Translations under genes and position numbers: made by a program | Part shown: positions 44,180-52,950 of the stretch, piece after piece | Layout: each line of letters begins with the position of its first letter | Numbering within the stretch: position 1 is the stretch's first letter | The notes under the pieces: generated by a model | What the model was told of the DNA's origin: nothing | The model's database searches: none | Seen by the model: the letters and a program-made list of their open reading frames with translations, nothing else | DNA from: Candidatus Altimarinota bacterium | GTDB taxonomy: Bacteria; Patescibacteriota; Gracilibacteria; JAUYGZ01 | Length of the DNA: 64,000 bases | Direction: 5' to 3' | NCBI GenBank assembly: GCA_029233985.1 | Contig: JARGOK010000001.1 | Coordinates: 258,472-322,471, forward strand

Positions 44180-45976
44180 TTATTGGGTATCGAACACTTT
44201 TTTTATTTGTAAGGTTTCTGTACAAAGGAACTGGGTATCCTGAGACTGTGTATGGAGCTGAAAGACAAAGGCGTTTATTCTGATGAGCGCATTGATATTA
44301 TCGGTCTGATCATTTTGATCTCCACCACCGATATCTTCTGGAAGCCGTGAGCGAATACTCAATTGGCTAATACTGTTGGAAAGGGTGTCTCTGGTGTACT
44401 CGATATAGTCCTTCATATCTCCTGAATGTGCTCCATTGTTGCTGAGGTAGAGATTTGCGAGTCCTGATATAGACTTATAAAGGAGATTGAGTTGGACGAG
44501 TACTTCTGTCGATGGTTTGGACTGGGAGAGAGGAAAGTCGTTTATGGTCCATTTTCTATGAGCGCTTCTGAGGAGGCGAAGCTTAGCATCATTAAGAGTA
44601 GAGATCTTGCCTTCAAAGTCTTCCGTTTCGACTATCACCACCTGAGCATTGTCGACATAAATTGGAGACTGTTCTCCAAAGGGGTTTTCTATTCCGAGTT
44701 CATTTTTGAATCGATTATGAAGTTCCTCGAGTCTGCTGAGGGTTTGCTTGCGGGCGAAAGAGATCTCTACGAAGGCACTTGATTCTATACCATGCTCACC
44801 TTTTCGTCCCCATGGAATGTGGGTCTTTAAGAATTCTGAAAGAATTGCAAATAGTTTTTGTGCTGTTCTCCAGTTGTTTTCTGAGGCGATGCTTTCGAAC
44901 AGAGACAAGTCGTTGCCCTTATGCGCTCTGACATACGACGGGAGAGTGACGTCGTTTTTTGAGATGAGACGGTGAATATCCTGAAGAAATAGGACCCCAC
45001 AGTCGCCCTCTTTTCCGGACAAGTCATTTGCATCACGATTAAACTTTAGGATTTTCACGGCATCTTTTGGATGGATATGTCCATCAAACACCTCGTAATG
45101 CTCATACAACTCATCGACGAGGGCCGAAAATTCATCGAGGTCATCATCTCCAAACAAGTTGGTAAAGCCCTCGGGATCTTTTGAGGTGTATTCGTCGCAC
45201 ATGAGATGGAAAGGCTGGTCGAGCTTGAGAATATTTTCCTGGATAAAGTTCAGAAACCAAACGATGTCCTCCATGCTCACCCCATCTTTCTTATAAAAAT
45301 GCTCTATTATCGTCAGCGTGCGGATCCTCCGGTCTGTGATAGCATCGATGTTTGGTTCATCTACTATTTTTGTTGCTGATTCACTTCTCGAGATCTGAGA
45401 CCCAATAATCGGTGTACTTATAGACCCCCTCTCATCTTGACGCAATATGCTTCCGGTTTGCGTGGGTAAGTTTTCAGCTCTTTGGGTTCGACCAATGCTT
45501 CCAACTTTCCTCACTGACAGACTGGAGCTCTGTTGAATTGGTTTAGTACCCGATTTATTAATTTTTTCCTCTGACTGAGTGCTTCGAAGAGCTTCAGTAA
45601 GATCCTGAAGAGCATTTGCGTCGAGATTTTCTCTTTGAGGTAGATTAATACCAGGAACAAGGGATTTAATAAGAGAATGAGACGCACCACCTAGTGCTCC
45701 AGATGATAGGAGTTGAGTGAGGAGGTCTACTTTTGCATTCAAGGCGATGATATCTGGGTTCTTTGATGAAGCTGAGGCCGTTTGATTTTCTCTTTCTAAA
45801 ATGCTCTTTATCTGTAGTAAAGTGTCTTCTTTTCTTCTTTCTTGGTGTTTCTCAAGTTCTTGCTTAAGCCCAGAGATTCCTTTCGATGTTTCCTCTGACA
45901 CCTTTTTTAATTCTTCTATTTGAGCCGAAAGCTTCACTTCTCTCTTACCGGTGTTGTTGATCTTTTCTGAACTCAT
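44180..45976 (-). CDS. Coiled-coil plus globular domain protein, 598 aa (cluster gene 4)
   Basis: Residues 1-60 are a short coiled coil (LSAQIEELKKVSEETSKG). Residues about 80-205 are a Ser/Gln-rich linker. Residues 215-598 look like a folded, mainly helical domain with aromatic residues (IIEHFYKKDGVSMEDIVWFL, FLKTHIPWGRKGEHG). No known family is recognised. A possible TATAAA -10 lies at 46000-46005, with a poor -35. It is the most globular of the non-ATPase members and so a good candidate for partner binding. Confidence 0.82.
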   Translation of the reverse strand: MSSEKINNTGKREVKLSAQIEELKKVSEETSKGISGLKQELEKHQERRKEDTLLQIKSILERENQTASASSKNPDIIALNAKVDLLTQLLSSGALGGASHSLIKSLVPGINLPQRENLDANALQDLTEALRSTQSEEKINKSGTKPIQQSSSLSVRKVGSIGRTQRAENLPTQTGSILRQDERGSISTPIIGSQISRSESATKIVDEPNIDAITDRRIRTLTIIEHFYKKDGVSMEDIVWFLNFIQENILKLDQPFHLMCDEYTSKDPEGFTNLFGDDDLDEFSALVDELYEHYEVFDGHIHPKDAVKILKFNRDANDLSGKEGDCGVLFLQDIHRLISKNDVTLPSYVRAHKGNDLSLFESIASENNWRTAQKLFAILSEFLKTHIPWGRKGEHGIESSAFVEISFARKQTLSRLEELHNRFKNELGIENPFGEQSPIYVDNAQVVIVETEDFEGKISTLNDAKLRLLRSAHRKWTINDFPLSQSKPSTEVLVQLNLLYKSISGLANLYLSNNGAHSGDMKDYIEYTRDTLSNSISQLSIRSRLPEDIGGGDQNDQTDNINALIRINAFVFQLHTQSQDTQFLCTETLQIKKVFDTQ

Positions 45977-46042
45977 ATATACTAAAAATATGTGTAGCCT
46001 TTATACACTAGTTTTTTCTTATGAGAAAGCCGTTTGTTTCTA

Positions 46043-46726
46043 TTATTCAAAGTATTTGACTAATTTCTGAGAAAGATCAATTTTGGTAACTTGTGGTAAA
46101 AATTTCATCTCTGATACTGCTCTAGAAATAAGTTTCTGCTCATGTTCGCATCTCCAACTCTCTTGAATGACTGCAACCAAGCTTTGAAGCATTTTATGAT
46201 TGTGAATCAGTATTGTAGCAAGCTCTGAAATAGTATTTTCGAGTATGGTCAATTCGTCTGTTATTTGGTCTTGGCCTTCATCTTCACCATCTTCTGCGTC
46301 GTTGCCTTGGACTTGAGCCTCAGTTTTCCCACCATCTATATCTGAAAAATCCTGAGTCCTACGTTTTATTTTGTTTTTGTCTTCCTCATCACCCCCCCCT
46401 GTATTGTTTTTCTTCAACTCTCTAGCTTCCTCGGTACACTCATCTATATCCTTTTTCTCATTTACTGTGGCTTCTTCCCAAACTTCCACTTTTTTATCCA
46501 TAAATCTGAAGTCTTCATAAAAACCCTCTCCTCCATCCTTATCTTTTACTGTGTTTATAGCTCCAGATGTAGCTCCTCTTAAGTCATGAACGACATTATA
46601 AATCTTAGCGATCTCATCTTTTGCATCGTTTAGCTCATTCAAATAACCCTGTAAATCAAAACTTTCAATGGCTTCTATTTCAGAGTTATCATACAATTTC
46701 GTTTTTGTTTGTTTAGTGGTTGTCAT
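46043..46726 (-). CDS. Acidic helical protein, 227 aa (cluster gene 3)
   Basis: Small acidic product with a helical N-terminal half (EIEAIESFDLQGYLNELNDA), a Gly/Asp/Glu-rich spacer around residues 105-150, and a C-terminal helical segment (LTILENTISELATILIHNHK and on). Unrecognised. It is the first gene after an internal promoter with a palindrome, so this and the downstream genes may be expressed separately from genes 1 and 2. Confidence 0.75.
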   Translation of the reverse strand: MTTTKQTKTKLYDNSEIEAIESFDLQGYLNELNDAKDEIAKIYNVVHDLRGATSGAINTVKDKDGGEGFYEDFRFMDKKVEVWEEATVNEKKDIDECTEEARELKKNNTGGGDEEDKNKIKRRTQDFSDIDGGKTEAQVQGNDAEDGEDEGQDQITDELTILENTISELATILIHNHKMLQSLVAVIQESWRCEHEQKLISRAVSEMKFLPQVTKIDLSQKLVKYFE

Positions 46727-46733
46727 AAAAATT

Positions 46734-46781
46734 GAAGTATTGTATATACTTCTTTATATCGAATTTTTGGACTGAAATCAA
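46734..46781 (-). promoter_or_regulatory. Internal promoter with downstream palindrome in the giant cluster
   Basis: On the minus strand TTGATT (46781-46776) and TATAAA (46758-46753) are separated by exactly 17 bases. Directly downstream is a perfect inverted repeat, GAAGTAT-N5-ATACTTC (46752-46734), just before the ATG at 46726. The palindrome is placed like a repressor operator and would also form a 5'-leader hairpin. Confidence 0.55.
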
Positions 46782-46787
46782 GTCAAT

Positions 46788-49325
46788 TTATGAAAAACCA
46801 TGCAATCCTTCTTCCAAAAGCCCCAGTCTTACTTCTATAGCATCCAATGTATCCTTTTTGAAATCGTTGCTATCATCTAATCTTTCTGCTTTTAATTTTT
46901 CTTTTTTTATTCTCTCAATTGCCATTTCTACTTCTGATTTACTCATTTGATTAATTTGCTGGGGCGTCAAAGACTGAGCCTGTCCTGGCTGTGAGCTAGG
47001 GTTTGGAGTCGGTGTTTGTTGTTGATTTACACTCCCCCTCAACACAATCTCCCCTGTCTCTTCTCTTATCTCAAACCGACGGAAAATCACCTCAAGAAGA
47101 TTGTGGATCAATTTCAGATCAGTAGTTTTTGTGAGCCTATTAATTGCTCCTATGAATCTCTCATCAGCATACTCTATTTTCAAAGGAACATTAAAGCTAA
47201 ACTGATGTGATTTCATGTTCAATTCTTTCATGGCTTCATTTAGCACAACTGCAGGATTTTTATTGAGAAACTTCTTAATAAGGGTAATTCTTTTATTATC
47301 ATTTTCCCCGTCATACTTTGTTTTTTCATAGACATTTTTGATTCTTAGCCTGAGATTCTGAGTCGTACTGACTTCTTTCTTAATAATCCCACTCAATTGA
47401 AACATAATATCTTTTCTAAACTGGGTATTTCGAGGGCGCTCAGCATTCAAAGACTCGAGGAGCTTATACAGTGTTGGTGTCTTCATCATAATTCTATTTT
47501 TGTTCATATTATTTTTTTGATCCATGTTGCCTATCTCTTTGATTTTTTTGAAACTCTCAGGATCATCCTTTTTTAGAAAATTTAGTATCAATTCAATTTC
47601 AGAATTTTCTTTATCTTTGCTTTGATCCTCATCTTCATCTTCAAGAAAATGAATTTCCTCAAAAATACTTGCACTGTAAGGCATGTCCAAAATTGCTTTC
47701 TGAGAATCAATTTGTCTCTGATCTTCTCGTTTTGCTAATTCAAGAGCTTGATTAAATTTTTCAATTCCGATAGGTAAATCACTCAGACGTTTCACTATTT
47801 CTGAGGTGTCGATAATTTTCCCAGAAACTGTGTCTCTTGTATTTTTCAAGAGCTTGAGCTTATTTGGATGTGAGGCAGAGTAAAGATCCATAAGTGTTGT
47901 TAACCCTGTAATGGCTTCAATAATTTCCTTTGGAACTGGTTGCCCACTATTTTTCAATTGATTCTTTTCTTCTTCATAATACTCCCTGTCTTGTTTTAAT
48001 CTATTATATGTTGCTTCACACTTTGATCTTTGAATTTCTAGTTCTTTTTCTGCGATCAACAAATGCTCATTAAGCTCATCAGGTGTTAGTTCTTCTTCTC
48101 GTTTGTATTTATCACCCAAACCTTTCTTCCCGACCCACCAATGTTTTGCTCTTCCATAAATATTCTTTATGCCAGACCACTGACCCTCAAATGCTTCGAA
48201 TTTTTTGGGTACTAATTCTCTTACATTCACTCTGTAAGACTTCTTCTTTTCATCTTCAATTTCTTCAATCATATTGTCTTCTTCGAGTTTGGCATTGTCT
48301 TTGTCACTTCTGAAGAATGGAAACCTGTGGGAATAATTATTAATGAAATTTTTTGTCTTCACAGCCGCTAATACAGACCCCCATACTGGAAAGGTTTTAA
48401 TAATTGAGTAATTAGCGAGTGTTGTGACAGCTGTTATTGGCCATGTACTCATAAAGACTACTGATGTTGCTAGTGTTACTCCAGACACCAATAAACTGCC
48501 TTTCACAATACTCCTAGTATATTCTTTCCATTTTGAAACTGTTCTTTTAGTAAGCCCGTGTGTTTTTCGGTGTTCTTCAATCTTATCTTGCATCTTTTTT
48601 ATTTTTTGAAGCTTTGCATTTCGTGCAATTTTGAGATGATCTATCTCCTCAATGAGTCTTACGAATTTTCGAGCACTGTTTTTTTCATCGATACTATCTT
48701 TTTGCAAATTTAACGTTTTGAGATATTCGTTGGTTTCTCTAGTATCAATTGATTTTCCATCAACTTTCTTTTCAGCTAGGTTTGCAAGACTCTCAAGAGC
48801 TTCACTAAGGTTTCTTTTTTTTTGTGACCTTTCAGGTAGTATCGATTCTATTTCCCTCGCGGTCGTATCACTCACCGAAGTTTTAAATCTCCTAAGCTCC
48901 ATCTTTCTAATGTAGTTCAGACGCTCTTTTAGAGAGGGATTACTATTGTTCTCAAATTCACCATTTGCTAATTGCTCATTAACATGACAAAGCTCGTCAT
49001 CTTTAAATTCTAAAACATTAGAATACCTTGTTCCGTACATTTTTAATACCTCCTGTATATCAATCTTTCCATCTCGAATGGTTTTGAGATTTTTGATCAA
49101 TTCCTCTCTTGATCCATTCATTCCACCTTCTTCCTTCAGATTAATAGCACTCAGATGTTCGATACGCTTGTGCTGTCCAAGTTTTTCAGGCTGAGAAGGC
49201 TCTTCTGGCAGCGCCAAAACTTTGTCCTCTTCATGAGCTCTTCCGCCTTGAAGCGAATTCTGCGACATAGCTAGATACAACATCCTCTTCGGCAAAAGTC
49301 CGTTCTGGTACCAGAATGGGTTCAT
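46788..49325 (-). CDS. Membrane-anchored coiled-coil protein, 845 aa (cluster gene 2)
   Basis: Unrecognised. Charged helical regions flank a hydrophobic hairpin at about residues 268-315 (GSLLVSGVTLATSVVFMS and SIIKTFPVWGSVLAAV), the only clear membrane segment in the cluster. The C-terminal part has a Pro/Gln-rich linker (about 762-790) and a final short helix pair. I place the start at ATG 49325, one base after the stop of gene 1 (TAAtATG), which implies coupled translation. A longer frame to 49415 would overlap gene 1 by 89 bp. Probably tethers the complex to the inner face of the membrane. Confidence 0.8.
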   Translation of the reverse strand: MNPFWYQNGLLPKRMLYLAMSQNSLQGGRAHEEDKVLALPEEPSQPEKLGQHKRIEHLSAINLKEEGGMNGSREELIKNLKTIRDGKIDIQEVLKMYGTRYSNVLEFKDDELCHVNEQLANGEFENNSNPSLKERLNYIRKMELRRFKTSVSDTTAREIESILPERSQKKRNLSEALESLANLAEKKVDGKSIDTRETNEYLKTLNLQKDSIDEKNSARKFVRLIEEIDHLKIARNAKLQKIKKMQDKIEEHRKTHGLTKRTVSKWKEYTRSIVKGSLLVSGVTLATSVVFMSTWPITAVTTLANYSIIKTFPVWGSVLAAVKTKNFINNYSHRFPFFRSDKDNAKLEEDNMIEEIEDEKKKSYRVNVRELVPKKFEAFEGQWSGIKNIYGRAKHWWVGKKGLGDKYKREEELTPDELNEHLLIAEKELEIQRSKCEATYNRLKQDREYYEEEKNQLKNSGQPVPKEIIEAITGLTTLMDLYSASHPNKLKLLKNTRDTVSGKIIDTSEIVKRLSDLPIGIEKFNQALELAKREDQRQIDSQKAILDMPYSASIFEEIHFLEDEDEDQSKDKENSEIELILNFLKKDDPESFKKIKEIGNMDQKNNMNKNRIMMKTPTLYKLLESLNAERPRNTQFRKDIMFQLSGIIKKEVSTTQNLRLRIKNVYEKTKYDGENDNKRITLIKKFLNKNPAVVLNEAMKELNMKSHQFSFNVPLKIEYADERFIGAINRLTKTTDLKLIHNLLEVIFRRFEIREETGEIVLRGSVNQQQTPTPNPSSQPGQAQSLTPQQINQMSKSEVEMAIERIKKEKLKAERLDDSNDFKKDTLDAIEVRLGLLEEGLHGFS

Positions 49326-49326
49326 A

Positions 49327-49746
49327 TTAGTTGTCTGAAAGTTTTTTTTGAATATCTTGAATTTCGGCGTGTTCTTCCTCGCCTTGGATCTTCTCAGCCT
49401 CTCCATAGGCTGCATTTACCAGCTTCTCAGCATTCTTTTCAAACTGAATGGCGTGCTCGAGTTCCATGTCGAATTTTTGGTCTTCGAGTTCAGCTAACTC
49501 AAGCTCAATTGCGTCTAATTCGGCTTGTTCCTTGGCGATAACTGCTTCGAGGTCTTTTCCTGCTTCTTCCATCTCCACATTGATCTTCTCGAGCTCCGCG
49601 AGCGTGAGAGTCCCTTCGGCCAGCATATAAATATAAGCAATTTTCTTGCCCTCTGGCAGCGCCGAGGATTCAATGGCGCCAGCAAGGGCATTGATATCCA
49701 CAACGGGGGTATTGTCGTCCTTTTTTGTTTTGGTTTTTTGAGCCAT
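49327..49746 (-). CDS. Small acidic coiled-coil protein, 139 aa (cluster gene 1)
   Basis: First gene of the giant cluster. A short basic N-terminus (KTKTKKDD) is followed by a helical region and a strongly acidic coiled coil of about residues 50-130 (LAELEKINVEMEEAGKDLE, ELELAELEDQKFDME). No family recognised. Its stop is one base from the next start. A TATAAT box lies 22 bases upstream of the ATG, so the leader is short. Confidence 0.78.
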   Translation of the reverse strand: MAQKTKTKKDDNTPVVDINALAGAIESSALPEGKKIAYIYMLAEGTLTLAELEKINVEMEEAGKDLEAVIAKEQAELDAIELELAELEDQKFDMELEHAIQFEKNAEKLVNAAYGEAEKIQGEEEHAEIQDIQKKLSDN

Positions 49747-49767
49747 TTTTTATGGTTATATCATGTT

Positions 49768-49773
49768 ATTATA
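49768..49773 (-). promoter_or_regulatory. -10 element of the giant coiled-coil/AAA+ cluster
   Basis: The minus strand reads a perfect TATAAT at 49773-49768, 22 bases before the ATG at 49746. The hexamer 17 bases upstream is TACAAA, a poor -35 match. The predicted leader is about 15 nt with no Shine-Dalgarno motif. Confidence 0.5.
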
Positions 49774-49796
49774 GCATATTTAGAGGAGGATTTGTA

Positions 49797-50224
49797 GGGA
49801 TTTTAAGGATGGGGACTTTGAGAACAGTGGGAATTGGGGAACGGTGGAGAAAAATCTGTGATTCAGACAACAAGAGTCGGTGATAATAATGGCGAGTGCT
49901 GAACTCATGCCTGTGGAAGAGATTTCTCCGCTGAGTTTCATTCCGGTCGAAATGCCAAGCAAAATTTTGCGTTTTTATTTGTTCCCGGAAGGGCCTCCCC
50001 TATTAATGGGCCGGAGGTCAGGGAGGAGCTCGCTAATTTCATCAAAAAAAACCTGAGATTCACGTCATTCCTATGCTCCCCTCCAACCTACGCTAAAGCT
50101 TCGGCAGGCTGACTGAATGACGATCATATTTCTTCTTTTTGCCCTTGTCCTCTGTGTTATTCCCCCTTTCAAGGGGGTTTGGGGGTCTGTTCGGTTCTCC
50201 TTTTAAAAGAGGTAGGGGTTCCCA
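49797..50224. repeat. Intergenic stretch of repeat-like palindromes
   Basis: No gene is seen here. The stretch contains repeat-like sequence: a GAGATTTCTCC...GGTCGAAATG segment at 49919-49956, a 58-bp element bounded by GTCATTC (50064-50070) and GAATGAC (50115-50121) that encloses AAGCTTCGGCAGGC, and a CCCCCTT/AAGGGGG hairpin at 50163-50178. Similar motifs are familiar as dispersed noncoding repeats in other bacterial genomes. The last hairpin may also end ftsQ transcription. Confidence 0.5.
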
Positions 50225-51499
50225 CTACCGATAAAACACCTTCTTCCCTTCAATACTCAGATCAATCCGGTCAGTTTCAGCAAAATTAATGACTTCCCCA
50301 GCTTTTCTGAGCTTTTTAAACTGTTTATTGAGGTCTCGTTTGAGATCCAGGAGGATTTCGAGCTCATGATCGGGGTTTTCTTGAGGGATTGGTGGGTTTG
50401 GAACCTCTGTCCCCTCCTCACTCTCAGGGGCGACCTCTGGCCCCTTGAAAAGAGAGACCTCTCCTTCCCCTGCTTCCACCTCCTTCATGTCCTCCACATC
50501 CTCAATGGCAATGTACTTACTCTTCAACGACAACTCCCCAGCTACCTGGACATACTGAGCTTTACTTACCTTTCGTTTGAAATCATTTTCAAGCTGATTG
50601 ATGGACTCTAGGATGGTTTTGAGCTCATCAGTATCGAGTATTTTCTTCCCTTCTTCGACTTCGAATGGGTCTCGCTCTGGTTCTTCGATAAGAGATTGTG
50701 CTTGGATAAGGAAAATTTCGTCAGGCTGGATAAAGGTCAGGAGTTCTCCTTCGTCAGGAAGAGGTTGTGGTTCGGGTTCTGGTCCGACTTCAGCATTGAG
50801 GTCGAGTGTTGGTTCTGGGAGCTCGAGGAGAGTCCCTTCGGATCGTTGACGGAGGATACTCGCGGTAGGAGAAAGATCGGCAAGGCTGAGTTTTTGGGGT
50901 TCGAGAACAGGTACTTCAGGAATAACTTCTTCTTTGGGGTCCGTAAGGATTACTCCTCGGTCATTAGAAAAAACAGGATTGAGGATGAGATCAAGAATTG
51001 GGAGGCCGAGTTTTCGGCTGTCAAAAGCGATAATGACTCCATTTTCATTGATGTAATATCGCTCCCCTTCGTGTTTGATTACAGCTACCAGCTCGTATCC
51101 GTACGCATTACAGGTAAAGAGTTTTCTAAAAATATTTCGACCACAAACAACTGAAGAGACCTCTGGGAAAGCTTCATAAATTTCTTCTTCGATAATTCCT
51201 GCTGTGATCAGCAGCGTGTTTTTATTGAGGACGAGGTCTGCCATAAAGGCTTCTACGTCTTCAGTTTTGACGTCTTTGTATTCTGTCGTGGCTTCGATGT
51301 TTTGAACCGTCAGGACAGGAGTGAAGAATACTGCATAACACGCAGCAACTACTGCAGCTGAGGTTCCTAAAAAGATCCAAAATTTCTTATTGATCCGCTG
51401 TTTGAACTTCAATGAATGTGATCTTTTTCTTCTCACTCTCCAGTTGGATTGCTTGCCCTGAAGCTGCCGGCGCCGTTTTTTGAATCGAAAGAGGCCCAT
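50225..51499 (-). CDS. FtsQ/DivIB-like cell division protein with acidic Pro-rich insert
   Basis: 424 residues. A strongly basic cytoplasmic N-terminus (FRFKKRRRQ) precedes a single membrane helix (about 35-58), then a POTRA domain (VLTVQNIEATTEYKDVKTED to YYINENGVIIAFD). This is the FtsQ layout. The C-terminal closing segment (INFAETDRIDLSIEGKKVFYR, here given in two parts: INFAETDRIDLS and IEGKKVFYR) also fits. Between them is a Pro/Glu-rich insertion of about 150-200 residues not typical of FtsQ. It would link FtsB/FtsL and the septal synthase. ATG 51499 is preferred over 51556, which would overlap csaB. Confidence 0.78.
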   Translation of the reverse strand: MGLFRFKKRRRQLQGKQSNWRVRRKRSHSLKFKQRINKKFWIFLGTSAAVVAACYAVFFTPVLTVQNIEATTEYKDVKTEDVEAFMADLVLNKNTLLITAGIIEEEIYEAFPEVSSVVCGRNIFRKLFTCNAYGYELVAVIKHEGERYYINENGVIIAFDSRKLGLPILDLILNPVFSNDRGVILTDPKEEVIPEVPVLEPQKLSLADLSPTASILRQRSEGTLLELPEPTLDLNAEVGPEPEPQPLPDEGELLTFIQPDEIFLIQAQSLIEEPERDPFEVEEGKKILDTDELKTILESINQLENDFKRKVSKAQYVQVAGELSLKSKYIAIEDVEDMKEVEAGEGEVSLFKGPEVAPESEEGTEVPNPPIPQENPDHELEILLDLKRDLNKQFKKLRKAGEVINFAETDRIDLSIEGKKVFYR

Positions 51500-51533
51500 G
51501 AATACGAATAAATCTGAATATTCCTGAAGAATT

Positions 51534-52601
51534 CTAGTGTCCGACTGGTTTCTCATCAACTAGTTTCTCAAAAAGATCTTGTAGCTTTTGTTGATTAAGG
51601 TCTGGAAGCGGTATGAGATGGTCTGAAAGTCCTCTTTCTGTCATCAAGGCTGTCACTTTACTCTGGTATGGCAAGGCAATGACAGGAACTTTGAAATGAA
51701 GCGAAAGAAGAATGGCATGAAAACGCATTCCAATAAGGATACCTGAGGATTGAAGAGTGGTGAGAATGTCGTTTATTTTTGTGAGAATTGGAACATTAAG
51801 TCCGAGCTCTTGATACACTTCACGATCATCGTCACCGACTGTTTGGAATGCGAGGGCTTTGACCTGGTACCCTTCGGATTGTTTTTTTGTGATGAATTCT
51901 CGGAGGATGTGCAGACGAGATGTATCGAGCATCCAGCGGTTGAGAGCGAGAGAGATGGTGGGGATCTTAAAGAGGGCAACTACTGGCTCCATGTCTCCTG
52001 ACTGGAGCCTGGAGTTGGGGGTGATGTGATGGGCCCTAGTACGGAAACCTAGAGCGAACTTCTTTATGGAAGATGAAGAGAGTGCCAGGTCTTCAACCAA
52101 CTTAGATTCTATCCCCATCCTGCTCAACAAGTCCTGAGAAGCTTTGTCACGGACACTAATACTCACAGCTGATTGCAAGAATGGTTTGAAGAGACGCTGA
52201 CTTCGTTTTGTGCGAAGCTCGAGAGAATTAGAGATGAAGTGGTAAGATTTTTTACTTTTCTTAATCTCGGCCAGTTGAGCCCGCCAGAGGTAGAGAGCCT
52301 TGAAGTGTCGGTCGACGAGGATTCCCCCACCACCGACGAAAACCTTGTCGCAGTCCCGGAGGACGTGCTGTGCCGTTTTCACCTCTTGTCGATATTCCGA
52401 ATTGAACCAGTACTTCAACAGCGACCTGAATCCTCCAGGGAAGAATTGGTGTGCGTCGATGCTGAACTGTTGCTTCACTTGTTTAGGATACCCGCAAAAT
52501 ACCACGACCTCATCGTTTTCGTATTGATTGAGGAAGCCTTCGAGGATGAGGTCATCGCCGAGGTTGTGAACACCGTAATTTCCGAAGACTGCGATTTTCA
52601 T
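51534..52601 (-). CDS. csaB: Polysaccharide pyruvyl transferase, CsaB-like
   Basis: 355 residues with the GT-B-like pyruvyl-transferase pattern: FGNYGVHNLGDDLILEGF at the N-terminus, KVFVGGGGILVDR, SVRDKASQDLL in the middle, and GMRFHAILLSLHFKVPVIALPYQSKV near the C-terminus. CsaB adds ketal pyruvate to a secondary cell-wall glycan, the anchor for SLH-domain S-layer proteins. The presence of this gene hints at an S-layer attached through a pyruvylated polymer. Upstream of and adjacent to ftsQ. Confidence 0.88.
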   Translation of the reverse strand: MKIAVFGNYGVHNLGDDLILEGFLNQYENDEVVVFCGYPKQVKQQFSIDAHQFFPGGFRSLLKYWFNSEYRQEVKTAQHVLRDCDKVFVGGGGILVDRHFKALYLWRAQLAEIKKSKKSYHFISNSLELRTKRSQRLFKPFLQSAVSISVRDKASQDLLSRMGIESKLVEDLALSSSSIKKFALGFRTRAHHITPNSRLQSGDMEPVVALFKIPTISLALNRWMLDTSRLHILREFITKKQSEGYQVKALAFQTVGDDDREVYQELGLNVPILTKINDILTTLQSSGILIGMRFHAILLSLHFKVPVIALPYQSKVTALMTERGLSDHLIPLPDLNQQKLQDLFEKLVDEKPVGH

Positions 52602-52893
52602 AGGATGGGATGGTTGGGATAGGCGGGATTATCGAGATTGTAGGGACCTAAGAACCTTTACGATTTTAGAATAGGGATTTAGGGTGAGAATGGCAATTTG
52701 AAACAATATAACTGAAGGAGAGGATTCGTTTCCTCACCGGCCTAATTGCACCCAAATGCGGTATATGTTTTGGTGTACTGAGGATTTTGATTCTCAGCTA
52801 CGGAGAGAGACTCGATAAATCGACGTCTCTACGGGTAGTTTTGTAAAAAAAATCTGAGTCTTTCCATTCATCTGTGTCACGAGAGTTCCTGTA
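52602..52893. other. Intergenic region with a dispersed-repeat-like hairpin
   Basis: No gene is visible in this stretch. The main structure is at 52798-52834: AGAGAC-TCGAT pairs with ATCGA-GTCTCT around an AA loop with one bulged base, and CTACGG/ACGGGTAG flank it. The GTAGAGACG...CGTCTCTAC form resembles dispersed hairpin repeats known in other genomes. Confidence 0.45.
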
Positions 52894-52926
52894 TAAAAAA
52901 AGGCGAGGAATCAATTCCTCGCCTTT
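52894..52926 (-). terminator. Intrinsic terminator of rplS
   Basis: AAAGGCGAGGAA (52899-52910) and TTCCTCGCCTTT (52915-52926) form a perfect 12-bp stem with a TCAA loop. On the minus strand a T-run follows (plus A-run 52895-52901). It starts 25 bp beyond the rplS stop. Confidence 0.9.
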
Positions 52927-52950
52927 ACGTATTGCTTGAATGAGTCTGTA

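Noticed and set aside
31375-49746. Giant cluster as a prophage or mobile element
   Set aside because: No integrase, transposase, capsid or terminase motif is seen, and the flanks are housekeeping genes without att-like repeats.
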